64,000 nt of DNA, from NCBI RefSeq assembly GCF_900636385.1, contig NZ_LR134269.1, positions 62,001-126,000 of the forward strand. The letters run 5' to 3'. A program made the position numbers and the translations under genes. Shown here piece by piece: positions 45,683-53,920 of this stretch. The notes under the pieces were generated by a model. That model had not been told where the DNA came from, did not search any database, and worked only from the letters and a program-made list of their open reading frames with translations. Numbering within the stretch: the first letter of the stretch is position 1; every line of letters begins with the position of its first letter. The DNA is from Staphylococcus warneri. GTDB lineage: Bacteria; Bacillota; Bacilli; Staphylococcales; Staphylococcaceae.

Positions 45683-45946
45683 CTATGCATAAAAAGGTTT
45701 AAAATAGGATGCTGATTGTTCTAAATTCATAAAGATATTCGTATAAAATAGAGAAATTACTATTCCTAATGTTCTGAATAAAAATACTAGAACATAATTT
45801 TTAATGTTTAATACTAATAATATAGAAACGATTACTAATGGTATATAACCTAATATATTTTGGAATTGATAATCTATTAGAATTCCTAAATATTCCAAAG
45901 GTAAAATTGATAATATACTAATACAAAGTAACTAAGACTTTTTCAT
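45683..45946 (-). pseudogene. Small membrane protein gene with a stop at codon 5
   Basis: On the minus strand an AAAGGAG site precedes ATG 45946; the frame reads MKKS, then TAG (45932-45934), then LLCISILSILPLEYLGILID and three hydrophobic segments to a stop at 45683. Without the TAG it would be an 87-residue protein with about four helices. The good ribosome site and uniform frame suggest recent loss. Family unknown; position beside SpoIIM- and SdpI-like genes hints at an immunity-type membrane protein. Confidence 0.55.
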
Positions 45947-46118
45947 TTATTATTTCTCCTTTCTTATTTTAAATTTACTTATATAGTCATTAATTTTTGA
46001 ATAAAAGTGTTTTTGTATTTATTGATATTCTAATGTTAGACTGAAATTAATCATAGTAGATTTGGCAAATTTCTTTGTATTTTTCATGAATTTTCATCAA
46101 TAGTTAAAGGAGAAGACT

Positions 46119-46727
46119 ATGTTAAATATAAGCGATAAACATTATTTTCAAAGGACTAGGAAATGGTTTGTATTTGCGATGATTATTTTGATTATAAGCT
46201 TTATTTTATCTAGTATATTTAGTCCATCTCTCGATACTTTTAAAAATATGGGAGACCAAATACCATCTAGCTTAGATAAAGCTACTGGTTTAAATAAAGT
46301 ATGGGAATTCATCATAAATAATGGTTTTAGAGTCCCTTTACAAATGCTAATACTCTCTTTAATTCCTATTCCATTTTTATATTGCGTAAATTTAATTTCT
46401 ACAAGCACAATTACAGGAATTATGTTCGGATTCGTAATCAATTTTGACTTTCATAAAGGTTTGATAATAATTGTATCCTCAATTCCACATATCATTATTG
46501 AAATACTTGCGATGTGTTTTGTTGTAAGTAGTTTATATAAATTAAATCAAGCGATTGTTAGAAAAATAAGCAATCTATTTAGAAAAGAGAAAAGGCAAAA
46601 TGTTTCATTTAAACAAGCGTTAATTCAATTAATTAAAACATATATCTTAATTGCGCTACCTTTATATATTATTGCAGCATTTTTAGAAACTTACTTCACT
46701 GAATGGATATATAGTATATTGATATAA
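46119..46727 (+). CDS. SpoIIM-family (stage II sporulation M-like) membrane protein
   Basis: A 202-residue protein with about five hydrophobic segments. The pattern of an N-terminal helix, an extracytoplasmic loop, then NNGFRVPLQMLILSLIPIPF, GIMFGFVINFDFHKGLIIIVSSIPHIIIEI and a C-terminal helix is that of the SpoIIM/DUF95 family, which is common in non-sporulating Firmicutes with unknown function, often beside peptide exporters. A TTAAAGGAG site precedes the ATG. The SdpI-like gene follows after 46 bases. Confidence 0.75.
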   Translation: MLNISDKHYFQRTRKWFVFAMIILIISFILSSIFSPSLDTFKNMGDQIPSSLDKATGLNKVWEFIINNGFRVPLQMLILSLIPIPFLYCVNLISTSTITGIMFGFVINFDFHKGLIIIVSSIPHIIIEILAMCFVVSSLYKLNQAIVRKISNLFRKEKRQNVSFKQALIQLIKTYILIALPLYIIAAFLETYFTEWIYSILI

Positions 46728-46773
46728 ACTAAATGATGTTTATTTGAAATTTTTACGAATAGAGGAGATATAC

Positions 46774-47106
46774 TTGTTACTCTTTCCTATGAGCCTTTTT
46801 ATGATTGTGGTAGGTATTTCATATAGTAAAACCTATCCAAAAGAAAGAAATCGATGGTATGGTTTTAGATCAAAAAAATCAATGAAAAATGATGAAATAT
46901 GGCTTAAAGCACAATTTTTATTTATTCAGTATAACAAGAGTATATTTAAATATAGTGCCATGTTTTCAGTCGTTTTCGTAATATGTGATATAGCATTGAT
47001 TATATTGAAATTAGAAGACCAATTAATGGGGTCTATATTAATACAGACAGGAATTATTTTAATATTATTAGGTGCACTCCATTGGATTGTAAATAGAAAA
47101 CTCTAA
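46774..47106 (+). CDS. SdpI-family membrane protein (TTG start)
   Basis: A 110-residue protein with three hydrophobic segments. NRWYGFRSKKSMKNDEIWLKAQ after the first helix is the SdpI family hallmark. In Bacillus, SdpI gives immunity to the SdpC killing peptide and titrates the SdpR repressor. Here no SdpC-like gene is visible. The TTG at 46774 is chosen because AGAGGAG ends six bases before it; an upstream TTG at 46744 has no site. It is likely co-transcribed with the SpoIIM-like gene and is closed by the terminator at 47181. Confidence 0.75.
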   Translation: MLLFPMSLFMIVVGISYSKTYPKERNRWYGFRSKKSMKNDEIWLKAQFLFIQYNKSIFKYSAMFSVVFVICDIALIILKLEDQLMGSILIQTGIILILLGALHWIVNRKL

Positions 47107-47180
47107 ATTGAAAAATATTATGAAGTTAGATGATGAGATTTTAAGTATACATAAATGTAATATTAATATAAGCATGAAAG

Positions 47181-47216
47181 AGGACAAGCACTGTGGTATC
47201 AGTGTTTGTCCTTTTT
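47181..47216 (+). terminator. Rho-independent terminator
   Basis: AGGACAAGCACTG (47181-47193) pairs with CAGTGTTTGTCCT (47200-47212), followed by TTTT. Same sequence family as the hairpin at 44225. Confidence 0.85.
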
Positions 47217-47340
47217 CTATGAATAATCATTATATGTGAAATAGACGAAAAAATGAGGACATGGGACTTTAAAATAGTAACTATGAGATTTAAAGGTAGA
47301 ATACTTAAAAATTATTTTAAATGACGGACGTATGGTGTCC

Positions 47341-47367
47341 ATTAAGATGTATATAATACATCTTAAT
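47341..47367. promoter_or_regulatory. Perfect 12-bp inverted repeat
   Basis: ATTAAGATGTAT and ATACATCTTAAT flank ATA. No T run follows, so it looks more like an operator than a terminator. It lies 119 bases before the next gene. Confidence 0.45.
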
Positions 47368-47485
47368 GTCTAGTTAAAATGCATAAATATATAGAGAAGG
47401 TTAAAAATTTAATATTTAGTTTAAGCGACTTAACTCATCATATTTGTATAAGTTGCACTTTAAATAGTAAAAAAGTGGGGGTTTA

Positions 47486-47701
47486 ATGAAAAATTTGAGT
47501 ATCCAAAGTGTAGATAGTTTCAAAAGTAAATACAAAAGCGTACCCGATAATAAAGTCTTGCGAAATATGAATAGTGATGAATTAGAATCATACTTTTTAA
47601 TGTTATATAATATAAGAAATACTATTAATCAAGGACAAGCACAATATAATAAATTATTGAAAAATAATAATGATAAGAAAAATAGAGACTATTACCAGTG
47701 A
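47486..47701 (+). CDS. Small hypothetical protein (71 aa)
   Basis: A 71-residue hydrophilic, helix-rich protein (SDELESYFLMLYNIRNTI) ending in a Lys/Asn-rich tail. A strong GTGGGGG site precedes the ATG. Its 3' end overlaps the start of the next gene by 32 bases, so the two are coupled. No family recognised. Confidence 0.65.
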   Translation: MKNLSIQSVDSFKSKYKSVPDNKVLRNMNSDELESYFLMLYNIRNTINQGQAQYNKLLKNNNDKKNRDYYQ

Positions 47702-48557
47702 ATACAATGAAAGGCAAGAAACATTAAAATATTATACGCCTGAGACTGATAAAATTGATGCTAAATATAAGCAGCGTAGGGATTCGATTGTAAAACCTAT
47801 CAATATCATTTGTAAGGTGGTATCAGTAATCATTGCAGTAATAGTATTTCTTAATCTCTTTTTTATTTCAAAAATCCTGGCTACTATTTTATGTTTTGTT
47901 ACTTATAAAATGGTAGATTTGATATTAAGTTTTGTTGGTGGATTTATTGAAAGAAGAATATACAAAGCTAAATATAGAGAATGGACTGTAGCAAGAGCGC
48001 TAGATCAAGATTACTTTAATAGAGAGATTGCTAGGTGTGAGGCACAGTTTGAAAGTGACAAGCAATATATTTTATCTGAACATAAAAGGTTTGATAGTAA
48101 AATAAGGAATGATTATCAATCGATTTATACCCATTTTGAGAATGAAGCGCAAAAATTAGAAACATATCTTCCATCTGAGTTTAGAAGTCTAGATATTTTA
48201 TCTACATTATTTGCAATTTTAAATGCTGGATTTGGTGACAGTTGGAAAGAAATCATCAATGTATATAGAGATCAAAAAAATATGAATGAATTGAAATCTC
48301 ATATCAATGATATTCAAAATACATTAAATAGTATGAGTAACAATCAAAAAGCAACTATTCAAGCAATCAATCATCAAGGTCAGCAACAACAAAGGTTATT
48401 AAATGAACTTAATGTAGGGATACAACAGTCAAACAATAACATCGAGAAGTTGACTAATGATATCAACAGAGGTTATGAAAAAGTACAAAGAAATCAAAAA
48501 GCTATACATGATGAATTAGCTGATATGAATCCTCATAATCCTAGAAGTAAATATTAA
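47670..48557 (+). CDS. Membrane-anchored coiled-coil protein
   Basis: A 295-residue protein. Residues 1-45 are charged, two adjacent hydrophobic helices follow (about 48-68 and 72-92), and the rest is a long cytoplasmic helix-rich region. Its C-terminal third is coiled-coil (NELKSHINDIQNTLNSMSNN, RLLNELNVGIQQSNNNIEKL), rich in Asn and Gln. No ribosome site precedes the ATG at 47670; it overlaps the upstream small gene and probably depends on coupling. Unknown function; the layout suits a scaffold or sensor tethered at the membrane. Confidence 0.65.
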   Translation: MIRKIETITSEYNERQETLKYYTPETDKIDAKYKQRRDSIVKPINIICKVVSVIIAVIVFLNLFFISKILATILCFVTYKMVDLILSFVGGFIERRIYKAKYREWTVARALDQDYFNREIARCEAQFESDKQYILSEHKRFDSKIRNDYQSIYTHFENEAQKLETYLPSEFRSLDILSTLFAILNAGFGDSWKEIINVYRDQKNMNELKSHINDIQNTLNSMSNNQKATIQAINHQGQQQQRLLNELNVGIQQSNNNIEKLTNDINRGYEKVQRNQKAIHDELADMNPHNPRSKY

Positions 48558-48569
48558 ATCAATATATAC

Positions 48570-48597
48570 AAAAAGAGTACAAAATTGTACTCTTTTT
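48570..48597. terminator. Bidirectional terminator
   Basis: AAAAAGAGTACAA and TTGTACTCTTTTT form a 13-bp stem with a 2-base centre, between convergent genes. Confidence 0.85.
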
Positions 48598-48611
48598 GCA
48601 TATTATTAGAA

Positions 48612-49178
48612 CTATTTTTCTTTTGAAAAACGTTTGAAAGTAAGTAATGAACCAATAGCTAATAATACCGTAGCAATTGATGCTACTAGACCATTGTTTG
48701 TTGTTTCACCAGTAGCTGGTAGTTCTTGTGCTTGTGTGGCATTATTTTGAACTGCTTGTTGTTGGTTATTATTTTGAGTAGTTACTGTGTTATCAGTTGC
48801 TTGTTGTTGACCTTGTTCATTATTGTTTGAATTATCAAATTGATATTTACCATTCTTATAAAATTTACCGTCATCAGCTGTTGCTAAAACACCTTCTCCT
48901 GTTTCTACAGTGCCATCTTTATATACTCTAACAGCACCGTCGCCTACACCTGACTTATTATTATAACCTAGTAAATAATAGTCCCCTTTATCTTCGGCTT
49001 TTTGGAAATTAACACGTTCAGGCTTATAACCATCTTCTTTCCAAACTTGAGTAGCTACTGATTGAGCGTTATTTGCATTTACTGATGATTCAGCAGCACT
49101 TGCATTATGTGAACTTACTCCTGTAAATAATAATGCACCTGCTAATGTTGTTGCCCCTAAAATTTTAGTTGTTTTCAT
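48612..49178 (-). CDS. Small LPXTG cell-wall-anchored surface protein
   Basis: A 188-residue exported protein. It has a signal peptide (KTTKILGATTLAGALLFTGV, cleavage likely after NASA), a small domain of about 80 residues (VWKEDGYKPERVNFQKAEDK, YYLLGYNNKSGVGDGAVRVY), then a Gln/Asn-rich linker, and a sortase signal LPATG followed by a hydrophobic helix and KRFSKEK. Sortase A would link it to peptidoglycan. Function of the small domain is unknown. An AGATGGGGGAT site precedes the ATG. The upstream region to 49447 is AT-rich with no gene. Confidence 0.85.
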   Translation of the reverse strand: MKTTKILGATTLAGALLFTGVSSHNASAAESSVNANNAQSVATQVWKEDGYKPERVNFQKAEDKGDYYLLGYNNKSGVGDGAVRVYKDGTVETGEGVLATADDGKFYKNGKYQFDNSNNNEQGQQQATDNTVTTQNNNQQQAVQNNATQAQELPATGETTNNGLVASIATVLLAIGSLLTFKRFSKEK

Positions 49179-49447
49179 AAAAAATCCCCCATCTATAAAT
49201 ATTTTGAAAATTACAACTAAATTCTAACACAGACCACTAAATAAAAAAAGGATAATTTTAAATATTTTGTAAATGTCTAAGCTATATAAAAATATTGAGT
49301 TTAATTTGATTATATATTTATTTGATTTTTTGGTTTTGATCATTATATTAAAACAAAATAAAAAAGTTTGTCGCCTTATCTATAGGAAACAAACCTTAAA
49401 TTAAAATTTAAAGACAAAAGCTAAATTCAGATTTTCTATAATGTATT

Positions 49448-49717
49448 TTATTCGTCATTTTCTGTTGCTAAATCATCAGATAAGACCCCATTATGACCAG
49501 TGCGTTGTGCTACATCACCAGGTAGTTGTCTATCTCCAACTAGCTCATTATATTTCTTAAAGTCAGATTCGGTCATATTCTCTTTACTTCTTAAATAAGC
49601 TTCATAATTTTCTATATCTTGCAGTTACTTATCTTGAGTTGGATTTGTATTTGTTTGTGCTTGTTGAGGATTTTGTTGTAATGGCTGATTGTTTTGTACT
49701 TGTTGGTTTTGATTTTA
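49448..49717 (-). pseudogene. Remnant of a secreted Gln-rich protein with a stop
   Basis: On the minus strand: a Gln/Asn-rich stretch (QVQNNQPLQQNPQQAQTNTN), then TAA at 49625-49627, then in the same frame DIENYEAYLRSKENMTESDF, KKYNELVGDRQLPGDVAQRT, GHNGVLSDDLATENDE and a stop at 49448-49450. No start or signal peptide is left. The tail (a short helical C-terminal domain after a linker) suggests a former lipoprotein or surface protein. No family assigned. Confidence 0.55.
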
Positions 49718-49863
49718 TATAGAAATCGCATCTAAGATATTTAAATATATCATTTATATAAAAACGAAATAATTGTATAATTTTAATGAAGACATTTCGG
49801 ATTTAAATGTATTATTACATAGATATTCAAATTATATGTAGCTGTTTAAAATGGGGGACTTAT

Positions 49864-50394
49864 ATGCAAATAAAGAATGCTATTTATCAAGGGACTATAA
49901 GTGGTAAGCAAGTGGTTGTTGATCATGAACGTTTGAAATATAACAAATTTTTAATATTACCGGTGATAGTTGGTATTATTTTTATTTGCCTAGCAATGGT
50001 AGTGATGGTGATTATTATTAATCTAGCATTTCTAGTGGATCTAGTTTTTATAAATATTTTAGGTTGTATTGTGGGATTTTTTGTACCTGCCATACTTTTT
50101 AAGTATCTCCATAATCAGATCTTTATGAGGGAGATTACCTTAATTCAATTAGGTTGGGATCAATATGAATTACATGTAGGTAAGCAGAAATATATTGGCT
50201 ATTACAAAGACGTAAAAAAAGCTATCTATGTAAGCTACCCAGGTAAAGCAACCATATTTATGCCAGATGCAGTAACAAAAATTAAAACATTTGATGGGAC
50301 TTATAGAATTGCTGCAGTGAAAATGGAACAACAACAAACTGTACAAAAAATTAAATTTCATTTTGAACAAATGATTGATAAACATCAATCTTAA
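49864..50394 (+). CDS. Hypothetical membrane protein with PH-like C-terminal domain
   Basis: A 176-residue protein. Residues 1-28 are cytosolic, two helices follow (ILPVIVGIIFICLAMVVMVI and LVDLVFINILGCIVGFFVPA), then a beta-rich domain of about 85 residues (ITLIQLGWDQYELHVGKQKY) ending in a helix. The two-helix plus PH-like layout is seen in many small bacterial membrane proteins of unknown role. The ATG at 49864 follows GGGGG; an ATG at 49807 has no site. Confidence 0.65.
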   Translation: MQIKNAIYQGTISGKQVVVDHERLKYNKFLILPVIVGIIFICLAMVVMVIIINLAFLVDLVFINILGCIVGFFVPAILFKYLHNQIFMREITLIQLGWDQYELHVGKQKYIGYYKDVKKAIYVSYPGKATIFMPDAVTKIKTFDGTYRIAAVKMEQQQTVQKIKFHFEQMIDKHQS

Positions 50395-50533
50395 AATATA
50401 ATTTTATATTTTTCACATTAAAATGAATGAAGCAACTTGGTAAAAAAGCGAAAAGAGATGTGTATTATAAGTTTTAACTTCATAATAGATTACAGGGAGG
50501 TTTGATCCTATCCTTATTAAAAATAAAGTATAC

Positions 50534-50689
50534 ATGTCAATCATCATTGTATTAATTATTATAAATGTAATATTAATATCGACTGATCAGGTCATAGCAA
50601 GTAACATTGGAAATAGGTTGATTTATATGATCTTTTTTATTAATTACTTATTAATAATTATAGGAGTTACCGTTAAAACTAAAAAGTGA
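50534..50689 (+). CDS. Possible small membrane peptide (51 aa)
   Basis: A frame encoding MSIIIVLIIINVILISTDQV then RLIYMIFFINYLLIIIGV and KTKK: two hydrophobic helices and a basic tail. A GGGAGG lies 33 bases before this ATG, too far for direct use, and only non-standard starts lie between, so expression is doubtful. Confidence 0.3.
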   Translation: MSIIIVLIIINVILISTDQVIASNIGNRLIYMIFFINYLLIIIGVTVKTKK

Positions 50690-50794
50690 TAGTTATTATA
50701 CTTACGTCTGACGTAAAACAATGATTTAATCGTAGTCACAATCGGTCGCATTTTTTATAGCTAATCATATTGAACAAATATTTCGTCCCACAAC

Positions 50795-50845
50795 GCTCTC
50801 TTCAACGTACTCGCAATCATCTCTATGTTGAAGGGAGCTCTTTTA
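50795..50845 (+). terminator. Terminator-like hairpin
   Basis: GCTCTCTTCAAC (50795-50806) pairs with GTTGAAGGGAGC (50827-50838) with one G-U, followed by TCTTTTA. No annotated gene ends close by other than the possible peptide at 50534. The rest of 50395-51084 is AT-rich and shows nothing else. Confidence 0.6.
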
Positions 50846-51084
50846 TATATTCAACTACGGAAAAGGTGATACATATCTTCAAATTGTACCTATCCATATC
50901 TATCTTCTGATAACTCCTCAATGATTCATTCTCATCCTAATTCTTCATCCATATACATACACTTATATAACTTTGCATATTCCATCCAATTATTTATATA
51001 TTATCCAAAGGCATTCAGTTCAAATAAATAAATTTTAAGCGTATACTTGAATTGTAAGCAATTAGAATTATGGGGGCATAAGAG

Positions 51085-52899
51085 ATGAATTTTAAAAACG
51101 TAGTAGTCGCAGGTGGCGGTGTACTAGGAAGTCAAATCGCTTTCCAAAGTGCATTCCACGGATTTAATGTAACGTTATATGATATTAATGATGAGGCTTT
51201 AGAAAAAGTTAAAGAACGTTTGAATATCTTAAAAGGACGTTATTTAGATGATTTAGATACGACTGAAGAGAAAGTAGAACAAGCGTATCAATCAATCCAA
51301 TTTAGTACTAGTATTCCTGATGCAGCGAAAGATGCTGACATTGTTATTGAAGCAATTCCAGAAGTTGTTTCAATTAAAACAGATTTCTATAAACAATTAG
51401 GTGAAAGTGCACCTGAAAAAACAATTTTCGCAACAAATTCTTCAACATTTGCGCCAAGTCAATTTAAAGATGTTACAGGTAGACCAGAAAAATTCTTAGC
51501 ATTACACTTTGCTAATGAAATTTGGTTACGTAATACAGGTGAAGTGATGCGTACGGAAGATACTTCAGATGAAATCTTTAATGAAGTATTAGACTTTGCG
51601 AAAGCAATCGGCATGGTACCACTTCCAATCCAAAAAGAACAACCAGGTTATATTTTAAATTCATTACTTGTACCTTTAGTAACACAAGCAGGTTACTTAC
51701 TAGGTAACGAAGTTGCAGATTATAAAATGATCGATAAAACATGGATGAAAGCGACAAACGATGAACATGGACCATTTGGTATGAATGATATCGTTGGTAT
51801 CGCGACACATTTAAATATCAGAAAATCAAAAATGGATGAAAATTCACCAGAATGGGCTAAAAACTATCTTAAATTCTTAGAAGGTATGGTAGAAGAAGGT
51901 CGTCTTGGTAAATCTGTAGGTAAAGGTTTCTACAATTATCCAAACCCTGAATTCAAGAGTGACAACTTCTTTGATAATCCAAAAGAAATTAAATATTTAA
52001 CACATGGATTCAAAAATATTACTGTAGCAGGTGGCGGTGTCTTAGGTAGTCAAATCGCATTCCAAACTGCGTCTGGTGACTTTAACGTGTCACTTTATGA
52101 TATTAGTGATGATGCGATTGAAGCTGCTAAAGGCCGTGTAAAACAAATCAAACAAGATTACAAATCAGATATGAATGTGGATGACGCAACTGTAGACAAA
52201 TTTGAATCAAATATTAGCTACTATACTGATTTAGCTGAAGCAACAAAAGATGCAGATTTAGTTATTGAAGTTGTACCAGAAAACACTGATATTAAAAAGG
52301 ATTTCTATAAACAATTAAGCGAAGTTTTAAATGAAGATGCGTATATCGTTACAAACTCTTCTACATTAAGACCAAGTGACTTTGAAGACTTAACTGGTCG
52401 TCCAGAAAAATTCGCGGCATTACACTTCTCAAATGGTGTATGGCTTAAAAACACTGGTGAAGTCATGGTTGCAAGCAAAACAACAGAAGACACATTTAAT
52501 AAAATCTTAGCATTTGCACGTGATATTCACTTAGTAGTGATTCCAATTCACAAAGAACAACCAGGATATATCTTAAATACGTTATTAATTCCATTACTTC
52601 ATGCTGGACTTAAATTATTAGTTAAAGACATTGCAAATGTTGAAACAATTGATAAAACATGGATGATTGGATTCCATGCGGTTCATGGTCCATTAGCTAT
52701 TGTAGATATCATTGGATTAAATACGATGTATCACATTTTAAATGCTATTTACCAAGAATCTAACGATGAAATCGATGGTAAAGTTGTTGATTTATTACAA
52801 AGTAAAATCGATAAAGGTGAATTAGGCCGTGGCGTAGGTAAAGGTTTCTATGACTATTCAAACGGTGCACCATATTTAGAACCAGATTTCTTAAAATAA
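51085..52899 (+). CDS. Tandem-duplicated 3-hydroxyacyl-CoA dehydrogenase
   Basis: A 604-residue protein of two complete dehydrogenase units in one frame. Unit 1 (about 1-308) begins NFKNVVVAGGGVLGSQIAFQ; unit 2 (about 310-604) begins GFKNITVAGGGVLGSQIAFQ. Each has the NAD-binding GGGVLGSQ, VIEA/VIEVVPE, the NSST loop, ALHFAN / ALHFSN with the catalytic His, and KEQPGYILN. Each ends RLGKSVGKGFYNYPNP or ELGRGVGKGFYDYSNG, the domain tail. Ordinary members are single units of about 290 residues. It would oxidise a 3-hydroxyacyl-CoA or a related hydroxy acid. No beta-oxidation genes lie nearby. A ATGGGGGCAT site precedes the start. Confidence 0.85.
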   Translation: MNFKNVVVAGGGVLGSQIAFQSAFHGFNVTLYDINDEALEKVKERLNILKGRYLDDLDTTEEKVEQAYQSIQFSTSIPDAAKDADIVIEAIPEVVSIKTDFYKQLGESAPEKTIFATNSSTFAPSQFKDVTGRPEKFLALHFANEIWLRNTGEVMRTEDTSDEIFNEVLDFAKAIGMVPLPIQKEQPGYILNSLLVPLVTQAGYLLGNEVADYKMIDKTWMKATNDEHGPFGMNDIVGIATHLNIRKSKMDENSPEWAKNYLKFLEGMVEEGRLGKSVGKGFYNYPNPEFKSDNFFDNPKEIKYLTHGFKNITVAGGGVLGSQIAFQTASGDFNVSLYDISDDAIEAAKGRVKQIKQDYKSDMNVDDATVDKFESNISYYTDLAEATKDADLVIEVVPENTDIKKDFYKQLSEVLNEDAYIVTNSSTLRPSDFEDLTGRPEKFAALHFSNGVWLKNTGEVMVASKTTEDTFNKILAFARDIHLVVIPIHKEQPGYILNTLLIPLLHAGLKLLVKDIANVETIDKTWMIGFHAVHGPLAIVDIIGLNTMYHILNAIYQESNDEIDGKVVDLLQSKIDKGELGRGVGKGFYDYSNGAPYLEPDFLK

Positions 52900-52994
52900 G
52901 CATTCTGCATTAGTAGATGTAAAGATTCATTAGTGACAGTTCCCTTTAACAATTAAAATCATTCAATAGATGACATATAAATAATTTCCCCAGA

Positions 52995-53028
52995 CCCCTT
53001 TACTATCCGCCGTAGTAAAGGGGGGGTT
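52995..53028. terminator. Hairpin after the dehydrogenase gene
   Basis: CCCCTTTACTA (52995-53005) pairs with TAGTAAAGGGG (53013-53023). It resembles the hairpin theme of the toxin locus at 35653, but no toxin frame is next to it. Confidence 0.65.
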
Positions 53029-53050
53029 GCTATTGATTAAGCGTATCAAA

Positions 53051-53092
53051 AAAGCTCGACAGCGATCGCTACATTGATCTTTGTCGAGCTTT
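53051..53092. terminator. Second hairpin between the dehydrogenase and arcR
   Basis: AAAGCTCGACA (53051-53061) pairs with TGTCGAGCTTT (53082-53092); flanked by A on the left and T on the right, so it can end the minus-strand arc transcript. The rest of 52900-53187 holds an SD-like AGGAGGT with a tiny 8-codon frame, reported as a finding. Confidence 0.7.
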
Positions 53093-53187
53093 AGTCGGTT
53101 AATCACCATGCTAGTTTAATAAAAGGAGGTCTTCATATGCTGATTAACCATGGGATGAGGTGAATATGGGTTTATGGGATAAAATGA

Positions 53188-53901
53188 TTACGCTAAAATT
53201 TGTTTACTGATAATCCAGTTTTTATGGTGTTTAAGCAAAATATTTTGCTCTTTCAATTCTTGAATAATATGGCCAGTTGTTTCACGTGAAATACTTGCAA
53301 GATCACTAATCATTTGAATTGTTAAAAATGATTTGATTTCATAAAATTCGTCGTTATCATAACCAATCATGTGACATAAATAAATTAATATTTTAATCAC
53401 GCGTTCTTTTGCACTTTTAGAACTGAGTGCCATATGATATTCAATTTGTTGTTTCTGATTGTTACATAACAATTGGTAAATTCTAATAAACACTTTGTCA
53501 TTGTTTCTACATAGATATTCAATAAGATCAATGGGAACGGCAATCATGATACAGTCTGTAATGGCTGTACACATTTCATTCGTCGTCTTCTCTTGAAAGA
53601 GGTTATGCATGGGGAATAATTTATCATCCTTGTTTAAGATGCGGTATACATCACCATTCATACTAAATTGTTCTCTTAATATATAACCATCAATCAAATA
53701 GTAAATATGTGTTAATTCGTCAGAAGAATAGTAAATGACTTGTCCTTTGTTATATTGTCTAACGATACATTCATTTTTGTAAGGTTGTAAAGCAACAGAA
53801 GGGATGTGAATCAATTGGGCAAGTCGTTCAAGACACTGATCACTATGATTTGTGATTATTGAATTATCGATTGCAATGCCTCGTGATTGGTTGTTTGTCA
53901 T
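53188..53901 (-). CDS. arcR: ArcR, Crp/Fnr-family activator of the arc operon
   Basis: A 237-residue cytosolic regulator. The cyclic-nucleotide-type beta roll occupies about 35-145 (KGQVIYYSSDELTHIYYLIDGYILREQF). The C-terminal HTH is at about 195-225 (MISDLASISRETTGHIIQEL). No Fe-S cysteine cluster at the N-terminus is seen. In S. aureus ArcR drives arc expression under anaerobiosis by a Crp-type box; a matching box lies before arcA (58777-58792). It is the last gene of the cluster, 20 bases after arcC. Confidence 0.88.
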   Translation of the reverse strand: MTNNQSRGIAIDNSIITNHSDQCLERLAQLIHIPSVALQPYKNECIVRQYNKGQVIYYSSDELTHIYYLIDGYILREQFSMNGDVYRILNKDDKLFPMHNLFQEKTTNEMCTAITDCIMIAVPIDLIEYLCRNNDKVFIRIYQLLCNNQKQQIEYHMALSSKSAKERVIKILIYLCHMIGYDNDEFYEIKSFLTIQMISDLASISRETTGHIIQELKEQNILLKHHKNWIISKQILA

Positions 53902-53920
53902 AAAGTCACCACCTTAGTGA

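Larger units (their letters stand above)
47107..47485. other. Intergenic region with terminator and palindrome
   Basis: About 380 AT-rich bases. It holds the terminator at 47181 and the palindrome at 47341 (both listed) and the promoter of the next genes, which I cannot pinpoint. No further gene is seen. Confidence 0.5.

Noticed and set aside
53165..53209. Phenol-soluble-modulin-like peptide (MGLWDKMITLKFVY)
   Set aside because: It is only 14 codons, overlaps the arcR 3' end, and lacks the amphipathic pattern and length of modulins.
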